Origin: Eudromia elegans
Lineage: Eukaryota; Chordata; Aves; Tinamiformes; Tinamidae
Length of the DNA stretch: 64,000 bases
Reading direction: 5' to 3'
Assembly: GCA_003342815.1 (NCBI GenBank)
Contig: PTEX01000150.1
Span: forward strand, 927,715 to 991,714
Part shown: positions 36,201-46,764 of the stretch, one piece after another
Layout: every line of letters begins with the position of its first letter
Numbering within the stretch: position 1 is the stretch's first letter
Notes under the pieces: model-generated
What the model was told of the DNA's origin: nothing
The model's input: only the letters and a program-made list of their open reading frames with translations
The model's database searches: none
Translations under genes and position numbers: made by a program

Positions 36201-39094
36201 CACTAGGCAGGTATCAGCAATAGGCCCTTGCTCAGTGGGTCAGCAGAGCTAGCCTGGATTGTGAAATTCTAAGGGGAGTTGCGTGTGCATGCTAGACTAA
36301 TGGCAGATAAATGCAGGGGAGCATTAGTCGAATCTGTTTATGTAACTAAAAATTATATCACTAAAAATTAAGCTGCAATTAGGCAGTCACCGAGCATCAT
36401 CATCTGATTTTATCATGTAGCTGCCAAATGAAAACATGGTTCTGGGCAAATCAGTAGTGGAGAATGGCGGGCAGCTGCCCTGCGCTGTGAGCACGGGAGA
36501 AGAAAGGGTTCATCCCTTCCAGCGCCAACCCCGCGAGAAGCCAGAAAGCCACTAGAGGGAACTCGCGCCTGCCTCTCACCAGCCCTGGGCACTGCACCCG
36601 TGGGAGTGCCCCTAGTTTTCATCTGGACATTTACTGGAAGTTTCTTAAGGCTGTACTCAAATGCTTACTAAATATACCTCCCATGGTGTTCTTCCATCTA
36701 CATGTGCTAGTGCTCTCTTGTATTTCCACCACTAACACTTCTGCATTTCTTTCCATGCTTGGTCCTTTAAAGCATGACGTGGACATGACATTTCACTTTC
36801 TGAATAAGTCTTAGTGTAGCGTTCGGGGGGGTTTAACTATTTTCTTTCTTTTTTTTCTCTTTTCTTTTTCTCAGGAATTCCCTATGCAGCAATGTCAATG
36901 TAAGACGAATGAGAACAAAACTGAATGTGCTTCTGGCTACTATTGGGTAAAACAGTGGTGATAAAGGAAAAGAAGGAAATTAAGGCTTGTCTTAGGACAA
37001 GGAGGAGGCTTGTCTATGTGACCTTGCATGGTGAGATTAGCAAACTGCTGCAGTTGAAGAAGACAGTAAGGAAAAGGAAAAAGGTTTCTAAGGGAACAAA
37101 GAAACTCCTTGTCTTTTTTCTCGGTTGTTCTTGGTCATCACGTATCAGTTTCTGCTCCTTCACTTTCTTCAGCATCTTCTTCAGAGGAAAAAGCACCGCC
37201 CTTCACTCTTGCTTAGGGATTAGCTCATAGAGCTATTCAGTAATGTTAAAGACAAGCAAAGTCCTACACAAATTGTGACTAAGCAGGCATTTGAATTGAG
37301 ATTGCATCAAATCATTTTGCCCTTCCCACACGTCCTCTTTTGGTCTTCACATCATATTTAACAGTTAGGGCATAGTTGCAGTAAGAATTAGCAGCGAGTG
37401 CGCCAGGAAGGGTGCAAGCCATCAGTTACAGTATCAATACCGACTGGGTCTTCGGGGCTGACGGAGGAGAGGAATAAACACAGGTTTTCTTGTCTGTGCA
37501 GAAGTTTCCGTTTCATTTCAGGGCCGTTCAACTCTGGACTTCGTCCTGTCACACAGAGCCTGCAAAGAGCCTTGGCTCTGCTGCAGCAAAGGGAAATCCC
37601 CTCTCTGTGGCAAGGCCACCTCCCGAACCCTCTACAAATGTGCTGAGATCACCTACAAATTTGCTGTGTTCCAGGAGACTGCAGAGGCTGGTGACTAATC
37701 TAGATGCGGTGTCACTGAATCAGGCATCTTTCATCACCCTTGCATCACAACAGAATTGTATTTGTGATCTGCCTTACGGAAAGGTGGCTGACTAATGAAC
37801 TAAACTGCCATATGGGTAAGTACCTGTAAGGACCTTTTCCCTTCAAGAGAAGTTCTTTATCATTAAATTGGTAATAGATGCTGAAAAACAAAGGATGGAA
37901 AATAATACAAGGGGTGCAGAGTATCACCCTGCAGCTGTGAACAGACACTGCAGGGGTTCAGATCCACAGATACTAGTGAGAAAATACAAGGCTCATGTGG
38001 TCTGTGTGGCTGTGTAATAACGCTTCATTGCTTTCGTCCTAACACACACCTGCCATTGCACCTGTGCAAAGCCAGGCCACGTAGGTGCTGAGCTAATCTG
38101 GTACCTGGCAATGATCGTAAAGGGAAGGTGAACCTCCTATGCAAAGAGGAGTGTAAGCCCGTACTTTAAAATCATGTAAGACACAAACACATCAGAAACA
38201 TACAGTTAACCACAGAGCCATTAGCAGACATGTGAAAGGGCATACCCTACACACGGGGCCGAGAAGAGGAATTCTGGACATACAGAGCAGGCATGCACTA
38301 CATATGACTGACTCCTGAGCAAAAGACCTGTCTGAGCAAATCAGATGAAAAGCACAACTCATGTGTCCCACAGATCGCACTTATCTTCCTGGACTGACCT
38401 CATTCCGTTGAGATAGCGCAGAATGGGTCAGGCGTCCCAGACCGCCTGACCTCTGCGAAAACAAACCTTGGAATGCGTGTTTGATTTTGGAGGCTGGGCT
38501 TGGCAGAAGATGTCTATGTGCATTGGCTAGTCAGCACGGTTTCTTGCAATCTGGGCATGCCAGGGTTACTGAGCTGCACCTTCGTGCTTGCCAGGGCAAT
38601 TTGAACCGTGTTTATAGGAAAAACCTGGAGAGAAATATTGCATTATTGGATCTTAAAAAAAAAAAATCCTTTAGAAAAAATATACTCTTTGGGAAAAATT
38701 ACTCCCAATACAGCGGATGAATGCAGCACGCTCTCCGGTTGACTTTTTAGAGGAAATAAATGACGTGTACACATCTGCAGAGAAGGGAAATGAAATGAAA
38801 TGAAATACAAAAAAGAGAAACTTGCAGCTGCAGTGAAGAGTAAAAGAAAACAGATAGTCAAGGAAGGTGATGAGAAGGCTCAAGGTCTCGGGAAGAGGCT
38901 GAGCACTGAGACAGGCTGGCTCACTCACAATTCCTGCAGGAAGGCTTTCAAAGCACAATGTTATTTTCATTCCATTCGACAATTTGCACAGTGGGATAGA
39001 GAGGACTTTCAAATCACACAGCAACCATGTAGCCTAATGAAGATAAAACTTGACCGAAGGTCCAGAAACTGGGGTTATTCTTGGGCTTGCAAAT

Positions 39095-39180
39095 GGCCTG
39101 TTGAGTGACCTTAAACAAGCTGGTTTACATCTTCATGCCTGTTTTTTCCATCTGTGAAGCAAGAAGTCTGATATCGTGCA
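39095..39180 (+). mobile_element. MIR/CORE-SINE-like scrap
   Basis: TTGAGTGACCTTAAACAAGC and CATGCCTGTTTTTTCCATCTGTGAAG resemble the MIR stretch with GTGACCTTGGGCAAGTCACT and TTTCCTCATCTGTAAAATG. It is a short, diverged match by eye. Confidence 0.4.
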
Positions 39181-42100
39181 CAAACTTACAGCAGCTGTAA
39201 GCTTACATGATAGCTCAACAGTCTCAATATCTACCCATCTCTTCCTGTTAAAAAATGAGGCAATTGAAAACAGGAAGCAAAAAATAATACTCCCTTGCCC
39301 TTTCCCTCAAATCCTCATCAAAGGTGGTTAAAAGTTGTACATGGAACTATTTTGTTGTGTGTTGTGTCTTGCTAGGCTGCCGAGCTTAGGCACACCACAC
39401 CGAAGAGCTGAGTCCTTGCTTCACTAGCCAAAACAATGGGAACACAATGGGAACGTACTCCAATCTTCCAGGAAGCGCCCTCCTCTTAGAGGACAGCGCA
39501 TGAGACTTCTCTGTCAGCCTATCGCCTTCATGTCAGCAGCTGAGCTGATCACTTTGCAATTAATCTGCAAAACCAAGAAAGCCTGAGAGCAATTAGTACT
39601 TACACAGCACTTTGTGGTCTCTGAAGGCAGGCTAGCCATTAAGAATCATGTTGAAAGATGCAATTTCTGGTCATGAAAGGTATGTACTGATCAGATAGAG
39701 AAAAAAACAGCAGCAGAACCTCTCAGCTCATATCATCTTTCTCTAGGTGGTCCCAGCCAAGGACTGGTGGCAAACTGCATTTCATCTATTAAATCAAATA
39801 TCCCAAATTTGCACTAGCATCACACACTTCTGAAAACAATTTTTGCATAAGGATCTTTCTTTCCCACATAATTCCCTGGGGACATCTATGCTGTATCCTT
39901 CTTATGTCCAATTAGTTGGCCTTCTTTTTCATAGTGTTTTGTTCCTGTTTACCACATCTAGTAGAAAATCCAAATAAGTTTTAGCACTTTCTTTGGTGCT
40001 TACATAGACAGCATGCCTAATGTTGACAACACCTGTCAAGTTACCACTGAAGAAACTGCTAAAATAACTGATCCAATATTCCAAACATGACATGCTTAAT
40101 TTCTGTATAAACTGTTTTCTGGCCAGAAGCAATGGAGTAAGTGACATTTTATCATCTGCACAGAGAAGCAAAGTTGAACGTTGACTTCGGTACAGTGGAA
40201 AACATACTTCGGTTAGGATCCTTTCATGAAAACTCATTCCTCTTTTTTTCTTTTTTTTTTTTTTTTCCCCCCAAATCAACTGATTTCTTGACCTTCCTGT
40301 CCTAGCTCTGGTAACATTCTTTGGAACTCTAAATGCAAAAGGGACGGCTTGCACACCCTTTGCTGCTGCCAAAGTTCTGCTGCTGAACTCCAGTGTGGGT
40401 CCTTGCATGTGATAATGTATTCCTCCTTGTTTTACAAGTGTGCCCTTAAGCTTTTCTATGGAATAAGGAACTAAGTATTTGCTGGTACTGGAAATATTAA
40501 TTCAGTGATTCCTGTTTGACAAGCTACCATAAATTTTTTACACTAAATATTAAGCTTACAACATTTATCTTTTCTTCCTTGCCTATCTCTAGCCTCTTAT
40601 GGACAAGCACCAGACTATCGTAACAAATCTTAAGAAATTACAATAGAAAATAATTTGCCTTAAATAGTTCTCCTATGGGTATGTTAAAAGTTGAAATCAA
40701 AATTCAAAGTATTGTAGGTTATGGGAGGAAAGGAGTTGTCTGACTACACAATAAAGAAATGCAAAGATGTTATATACAAAATTAGTCAAACATACCTCCA
40801 AAAATTACCACCAAAACCATGTACAATCTAGGTTTTGTAACTTGATAAAAGAGAAAAAATAAAGTGGGGCAGGTAGTCAATGCTTTATGATGTAATGGCT
40901 TAAAAAATGTAAACTCAAATAATTAGAGGAACTGCTTAAAATGACAGTGTATAAATAAAATATTAAGCAGTTGAAATGATCAATTTATGGATAAAATTAC
41001 AAAACTGTATGTACTAGTTAGGAATTTAGCAACATCTTCCAAGAGAGAGTGATGTAACGCAGTTCATACGCACATGGGACTTCCTAGAGTGCTACAGCCC
41101 TTCCTCCTCTCCTGTTGCATTAGCAGAGAAACCTTTTAGCTTTAGCAGAACAAGTCAGCCATTAACTATGAATGAAGCTGTGTCTGCTGCCTTGAAAACT
41201 AGTTGAGCCCACAAATTTGACAGATTAATGCTGGCCTTCCACGAAAGCCACCCTTTAGGACCGTCACCACACAGCACTTGGCTATGTGGACGCTGGCTGG
41301 CAGTCATGCACACAGCGGAAACCCAGCTGACTTGCAGCACGGCACCCCACTGAAGGAGAAAATGATTTTGAATTGGAAAAAAACATGACCTGGCTAAATC
41401 AAAATGCAGCATGTTCAGTGTTGCTCCTCTGGACTCAGAACATCTAATAATATTTTCTTAGTACCTGCATAGCTGATGCATGCCCAGCACATCACATCCC
41501 TTACGCTTCTTCATATTCTTCTCTGAAGCCTATTTACATCCCCCCAAAATTGGCTATATTATTGCAAAAATATCCCACAAACATGCAACTTTTTTTTATG
41601 TTCAGAAATGATGACTCTACAGTCATTAATAGTATCTTTATATAATACACTATTGTCTCAGCTTTCAAGGAACTGGGAGGAGAAATTTCCTCTCAGTCAC
41701 GGAGGTCAAGGTGAAGTTAAGGAAACCCTGGAACTCAGAAAAAAAAAAAAAAGTAAAATAAACAATTATGTAAAAACATCAGTTAATGAAAAGATGAGAA
41801 ACTAAGGGAAGAATGTGGTCCTAGGAATCTATCATGCCCCGGGGTTTGTCAGGTTTGGCTTTTGCGAAGTCTATATTGCCTGCAGGCCTTGTTTTGGAGC
41901 CCAGGCTGTTTCCTGGGAAGGGATTCAACCCAAGATTTTACAGACAACATTTAAACATGTGCACTGTGCCAGATCCACATCGGGGTGCCAATAATTTTCA
42001 GAAGTCCAGAACTGTCATCCAAGATTTTACAAGACTTGGCCAAAAAGCTGAGAACTAGTGATGCTAATATCGAACACATTTTGTAACCTCCTGGGACATG

Positions 42101-43640
42101 CCAGCAGAACAGAGTGAAAACAAAAGATCCATTATGGGGGATCACAGTTAGCATTCACACTATGTAATGTGATGTCCATCCCCAGAGCAAGGCAGGAAAG
42201 GCAGCCTGATAACAACAATGGTAATGAATTAGAATAAAAAGTTACCGTCTTTTAATTAGTGCCAACCAACGGAGCTATTGGTTCTGTCAAGCTAGTTATA
42301 GAGATTCAACAAGATCACAAGTTCAGCTGACAAACCAACCCCCGACCAAAGCTATGGAGAATTCTAGAAGGCGTTTCCCATTGTGCTCGATGTCATTTTG
42401 ACAAGAGATCAAATCCAAACAGAACCCTCCATAAATCAATGCAGCTCATGCCAAACGTGTTAAAGCTGGAGCCAACGGTGGGAGAGACATTCTCAGTGAG
42501 GTTCTCTTGGATTTGCTCTTTGCCCTCACACCCTCTATTACTAATGAAGGAAGAAAGTAAAGTGCAAAGATTCTCGCAGAAGCCAAGCCAGGATGTGCCA
42601 GATCCTATGCAGTGTTTAGATTACGCAGCAAACGTGGCTACTGAAGCTATGCATTTCCTTCAAGCATGTAGGGTTACTAATAAAGTAAAAGCCGGTACAA
42701 GACAGGACAACCTGGACGTCTATAGGACAGACTTAACGTTCTGTATAAACTTTTAGTTTGGAACACAAATAAACAAACAGCCCAATTAAATTATTATGAA
42801 AATTTTTAACCACACAATAGCTCATTTTAAAAAACAAAGCTGCTCTCCATTAGATTTCAAAACGACGTCACTTCAGGGCTACTTTAACTACCCGTTCTCA
42901 GGAGTGGAACAAATAAGCGCATATACCAGAATAGTAATGCACGTGGAATGAATGGAGGCAGAACTGCCTGTTCAATCCCCATTGAGCACTTTAAAAACAT
43001 CATTCATGCCGAGAAATCAGCTCTGCTAGGGCTGTAGTGGCAGTTCTCTTTCTCATCAGCCTTTCTCACACATCAGTGCCCGGACCTTACAATTTGGATC
43101 TGAAAACTTTTCTGCTTTACACATCTTTTTGAAATATGAGATCATAAAAACAATCCCAAAGCCATACTATCTCCCCAGCAAATTAATCTGCAGTCCACTG
43201 CTGTAAGAGTTTTAGACCAGAGGAATGCAATTCCGAGGGAGCTTTCAGCAGGAGACAAATTTGGTGAAAAACATGAGCTTTCCTCATTTTTATCACTGCT
43301 GTGCTTCAGTTTCAGCTTAGTGATGACTTTATATGAAAAGGTAAGTAGCACTGTAGCAGAAATCTGAATGCTTGAATTTATGAACTTTCTCGGTATCTTC
43401 AGTTTCAAAAAACAAAGGCGTATACTTTCTCAAACAATGTACCTCAAAGGAAATATTATTGGGACAATTCTATAGGGTTATTAATGAGCTCTCAAACCTC
43501 TTAACTCTTCAGATAACTGAAGTTCAAAATAATGATGTAAAAAAATTATCTTAGTTACACCCTAACAAAGGTTATCAAGTAATTTATGTTCAAGCATTTG
43601 AGATAACACTCTACAACAAAAACCATACAGACATGCTTAA

Positions 43641-44314
43641 GGGGAGGCCAAATTGTTTTATTTAATTTTTCAAAACCAATTGTATTTTTTGGCAGAAAGC
43701 TCTGCCCTTTTTTTTTTTTTTCCGTTATAGAAATCAGCAGTGCTGAAATTGATGGGATGGAATTTTACACAAATTCCAGTTAATTTCGCAACAAATGGAT
43801 GACCAGGAATTCCAGATGCTGTTTACAGAGCAGAGAACAAAAATTCCCATTTGCATGAAATTCCATGTTTACACTTCATTGGGCCACAGAATGTAAAACT
43901 ATTGTCAGTAGTGCATGAATAAACCATTCACATTTGATCCGGAACCTCAACACCAGAAAGCTGCACTCTCCTTTCAAAATTTTCATTACCTTGTGCAAAT
44001 CAAGTCAAGTCTTCATGTGTCAAGCACACACTTAAAATTGTCCATATTTTATATACATGACATCTACCATTCAGGCAGTGCAAAATACATCCTTTCATAA
44101 CAAAACTAAAATGTACCTCTTGAAGTATGAACAAGAATATACACATAATACATGATGTACACTATTTACACAATCATAAAAAATATAATACAAGGGGTTT
44201 TTGTATGTGTAAGACTTGACAGTCTTTTGCAATTCACGTTGCAACAAGGCATGGTAAGTTTCCTGGATGGAATTCTTTTTTTTTTTTTTTGCTACTTTCC
44301 AGAGATTTTGGAAA
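43641..44314 (-). other. PNRC1: PNRC1 3' UTR (inferred)
   Basis: Non-coding sequence follows the PNRC1 stop to a minus-strand AATAAA at 43662-43657. It includes a well-preserved-looking block at about 43740-43880. The length of about 670 nt is inferred from the signal. Confidence 0.5.
43657..43662 (-). terminator. PNRC1: Candidate PNRC1 polyadenylation signal
   Basis: TTTATT on the plus strand is AATAAA on the minus strand, about 650 bp beyond the PNRC1 stop. Confidence 0.45.
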
Positions 44315-44755
44315 CTATGCTTGAACTTTGAGGAGAGTTTTCAAATGGACAGCCATCAGCTCCCTGTTTTGGTCAGGAAGTTCAGCAGTGCCGCCCACCC
44401 AGTGGCTGGGGGGCTTTGGAAGGACACTAGGAGACGGTGGGTCACTAAATTTTGCCCCAGCGTAGTTTTCTTTTTGGCTCGCTTCGGTTAGGGTGATGGG
44501 TTTTTTGGGCTTTGCATTTCGAAAGTTCTCTGTGTTTTTAAGTGGCTTTTTCTCCTGCTTCGGATTTGTTTCGGGCAACACGGGCTCTTGCCAAAAGTTT
44601 TCCATCTTTCTCGTGGAGGTGATCTTCGCCAGGGGCGTGCTGCACTTGCTCTTCTGCCTGTTGATCTTTGGCTGTTCACACAGGTGTATGCTGTGAACGG
44701 GCTGGCTGTGCGGAGCGGCCACCTTCTCGCCCTTCCCCATCTTACTCTTTAGGAA
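44315..44755 (-). CDS. PNRC1: PNRC1 coding exon 2
   Basis: 146 codons plus stop. It holds all conserved PNRC motifs: the SH3-binding proline stretch, W242 and the C-terminal LKTLLKVQA. The frame stays open into the intron for 66 codons to an ATG at 44953. Confidence 0.95.
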   Translation of the reverse strand, partial: FLKSKMGKGEKVAAPHSQPVHSIHLCEQPKINRQKSKCSTPLAKITSTRKMENFWQEPVLPETNPKQEKKPLKNTENFRNAKPKKPITLTEASQKENYAGAKFSDPPSPSVLPKPPSHWVGGTAELPDQNRELMAVHLKTLLKVQA

Positions 44756-45615
44756 CTGCGCAGACAAAGAGCCCACGTCAAGGCGCGACGCCCCCCGCCG
44801 GGGCGGAGCCTGACGCATGGGCCTGCCCGAGAGAGTGCACAGGGGGCCGGCGCGCACAGCGACGCCTCTCCGCGCCCCCGGGGCGGGCCGGAGCCGCCAC
44901 CTCGCCGGGGGTCCCGCAGCGGCCGCCGCCATGGGGCGCTGCGCCGCGCGCACGTCCCGCCCGCGCGCAGAGAGGGGCGGGGCCGCCCTGCCAACGGGCT
45001 AAATGCGGCTGTTGCTGGGCGCAGCGCGGACGCCTATTGGCCGAGCGCCGTAGCCAATCGCCACGCGCCGGGAAGCTCGCTCCCCCCTCCCGCTGCCCAC
45101 CCCGGGAGCGTAACGGAAACTCTGCCGCGCGCCCCCTCCCCCCGGCGCAGGGGGCCCCGTTACCCGCCCTCCCGCGGCGCCCCGTTAGCCGCCCCCGCCC
45201 CGCGGCGGGACAGGGCGCCCCGCGGCCGGCAGCGCCGTCGCGTTACCTCCTTCCTGAGGGGCTTCGCGGGCGCTGCTCGGGGCGGCGCGGACGGCTCCTC
45301 CGGGGCGCTCGCTCCGCCGCCGGGGGCGTGCGGCGCCCTGCGGGCGAGCCCCGCGCGGTGCTGCTGGTACTGCTGGTAGCGGCTGGGCAGGAGCGCGGCG
45401 GCGCCGGGCCGCACCTTGCCCCTCCGGCGGCGCAGCCTCCGCAGCGCGGGCCGCGCGCCGCCTCCCGCGCCCGCCGCGCAGCAGCCGGGCTGGGTCTCGC
45501 AGCTGTGCTCGGCGCGGCGGAGGCGCTGCAGGAGGCTCGGCGGCAGCCGCCGCGGCTCCTCGGGGCCCGCCGACATGCGCGCCAGGAAGGGCGGCGGCGC
45601 CGCGCCGGTGACCAT
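44315..45615 (-). CDS. PNRC1: Proline-rich nuclear receptor coactivator 1, complete, two exons
   Basis: This is a nuclear cofactor that binds nuclear receptors through a proline-rich SH3-type motif. The human protein also recruits the DCP1A/DCP2 decapping complex to the nucleolus and restrains rRNA processing. The coding exons are 45615-45247 and 44755-44315, with splice site GAG|GTAACG to GCGCAG|TTC, giving 269 aa (human 327). The N-terminal exon is alanine/proline-rich with a basic cluster ([12 protein letters not shown]) and [11 protein letters not shown]. The C-terminal exon has [33 protein letters not shown] and the diagnostic [16 protein letters not shown] (227-242), then LKTLL (261-265), an LxxLL nuclear-receptor box. 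The start MVTGAAPPP aligns with an internal MVTTAPPP of human, so the first 33 human residues are missing; no upstream homologous start is seen. Confidence 0.95.
44756..45246 (-). other. PNRC1: PNRC1 intron, CpG-rich, possible internal promoter
   Basis: The 491-bp intron is as CpG-rich as the flanking promoter. It carries ATTGG at 45036-45040 and CCAAT at 45054-45058, an inverted NF-Y pair. An in-frame ATG at 44953 (and one at 44932 with G at +4) could start a short isoform. Confidence 0.5.
45247..45615 (-). CDS. PNRC1: PNRC1 coding exon 1
   Basis: 123 codons, GC-rich, low complexity in part. The match to human PNRC1 is clearest at the beginning (MVTGAAPPP) and end ([15 protein letters not shown]). 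Confidence 0.88.
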
Positions 45616-46161
45616 GGCGCGCCGTGCGGAGCCGGTGCCGGACGGGCCGGAGAGGGAGGGAGGGGAGGGTCGCCCTGGGCTGTGCGGGCCAGAGGGAGTG
45701 GGGAGCGGATCCGCTGCTAGGAGAACATGGCGGGGGAGTGAGAGGAGCGCTCGGCGGCGCCCCAGTGTTGTTGCACGGCGCGGGCCCGCCCCCTTCCGCC
45801 CGCACGCCAATCGTCGCTGCGGGAGGGGGCCGCGGGCACGCCTCTTGGCCGCGCGCCGCCAATCGCAGCGAGGCGGCCCCCGCGGCGGCGGGGCCGGGAC
45901 CAATCGCAAAAGACACAAACACTCGGGGCCTCGCCCCCTTCCGCGAGCCACCCAATGGGAGCAGGCACAAACAGCGCGTCCCGCCCCACTCTCCAAGTCA
46001 CGGGCCAGCAGCGCGAAGCGCTGCAGGGGAGCGGGCGCGGAGACCGCGGGGCCAATGGGACGGCGCGCCCGTGGACGAGGCCACGCCCCCGCGTCGCCGT
46101 TCAGCCAATGGGTGGCGGCGTAAACACGGCGAGCGCCCGCCCCGCGGCGGCGGGGGCGGCC
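45616..46161. promoter_or_regulatory. Bidirectional CpG-island promoter, PNRC1 / BORCS6, with CCAAT-box array
   Basis: 546 bp separate the two start codons, which point away from each other. The segment is CpG-rich and TATA-less. It holds six perfect plus-strand CCAAT boxes (NF-Y sites) at 45807, 45859, 45900, 45952, 46052 and 46105, and a decayed CCAGC at 46005. Several are in the extended CCAATGGGA or CCAATCGC form. Confidence 0.8.
45807..46120 (+). repeat. Decayed tandem repeat of about 52 bp, one CCAAT per unit
   Basis: Intervals between successive CCAAT (or CCAGC) positions are 52, 41, 52, 53, 47 and 53 bp. Units 3 and 4 also share GACACAAACACTCGGGG / GGCACAAACAGCGCG and a following CGCCCC block. 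This suggests duplication of a CCAAT-bearing unit rather than independent gain. Confidence 0.6.
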
Positions 46162-46764
46162 ATGGCGGCGGCGCGGCCTGCAGGGGCGGGCGCGGCGGAG
46201 CGCGACGAGCGGGGCCTGGAGGCGCTGAGCCTGGCGGGCGGCGCGGCGCGGCCGCAGCACCCGCAGCACGCGCAGGCGGCGGAGGGGCGGCGGGCCACGC
46301 TGGCGAGCGCGCTGGAGCTGGAGGGCACGGTGCTGCGCGAGGGGCCCCTCACCCAGTTCGTGGCCAACAACCTGGAGCGGCGCATCCGGCTGAGCGGCGC
46401 CCCGCGCGGCGAGGCGGCCCCGGCGGCGGCGGCGGCGGCCGGGCCCATCCCCGCCATCGACCCGGGCGCGCTGCACGACGTGGTGGCGCTGGCGGGGCAG
46501 GTGGCGGCGCAGGTGGACGAGCTGCTGCGCAACGTGCACTGCGGCCTGCAGGCCCTCACGGCGCTCAGCGTGGGCTGCATCCAGACGTACCGCGACGGCG
46601 TGGAGAGCCTGGGCGAGGCGGCCGACCTGGGCATCCGCGCCATGTACGCGCTCGTGGCGCGCTGCGAGGAGCTCGACCGCGCCATGCAGCCCGTGCCTGC
46701 CCTGGCGCGCCGCATCCGCGACATGAAGGGCACCCTCGAGTGCCTCGAGGGGCTCTGCAAGTAG
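46162..46764 (+). CDS. BORCS6: BLOC-1-related complex subunit 6 (lyspersin), intronless
   Basis: This is a subunit of BORC, the lysosome-surface complex that recruits ARL8 and kinesin to move lysosomes toward the cell periphery. It is a single open frame of 200 aa with a strong Kozak start (GCGGCCATGG). Conserved segments against my recall of human BORCS6 are RRATLASALELEGTV (43-57), LTQFVANNLERRIRLSGAP (63-81), an alanine/proline linker, then the helical C-terminal domain 98-200 with ALSVGCIQTYRDGVESLGEA (134-153), MYALVARCEELDRAMQPVPA (161-180) and a C-terminal LEGLCK. Human is longer (about 357 aa) because of a low-complexity N-terminus missing here. The frame is open upstream to an ATG at 45955, but that part is promoter sequence. 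No break is seen. Confidence 0.92.
   Translation: MAAARPAGAGAAERDERGLEALSLAGGAARPQHPQHAQAAEGRRATLASALELEGTVLREGPLTQFVANNLERRIRLSGAPRGEAAPAAAAAAGPIPAIDPGALHDVVALAGQVAAQVDELLRNVHCGLQALTALSVGCIQTYRDGVESLGEAADLGIRAMYALVARCEELDRAMQPVPALARRIRDMKGTLECLEGLCK

Larger units (their letters stand above)
23121..43640. other. Gene-poor interval between PM20D2 and PNRC1
   Basis: This 20.5-kb stretch contains CR1 scraps (23727-23775, 25253-25410), a palindrome cluster near 28.6-28.74 kb, a MIR-like scrap near 39.1 kb and a large microsatellite at 33.06-33.2 kb. None of its open frames is recognisable. Minus-strand AATAAA signals (for example at 31060-31065) could belong to long non-coding RNAs. The human neighbour expected here, SRSF12, is not seen: no RRM or arginine-serine repeat was recognised. 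Confidence 0.6.

Noticed and set aside
44668-45720. 350-codon plus-strand open frame over PNRC1
   Set aside because: It is antisense to PNRC1 in CpG-rich sequence, has low-complexity composition and matches no family.
45955-46161. N-terminal extension of BORCS6 to an ATG at 45955
   Set aside because: This part runs through the CCAAT-box array and does not resemble the human N-terminus. The ATG at 46162 has the better start context.
45160-46539. 459-codon open frame on the minus strand across the CpG island
   Set aside because: Long frames are expected in DNA this GC-rich. Only its last part, from MVTGAAPPP, coincides with real PNRC1 exon 1; the rest is promoter and the antisense of BORCS6.
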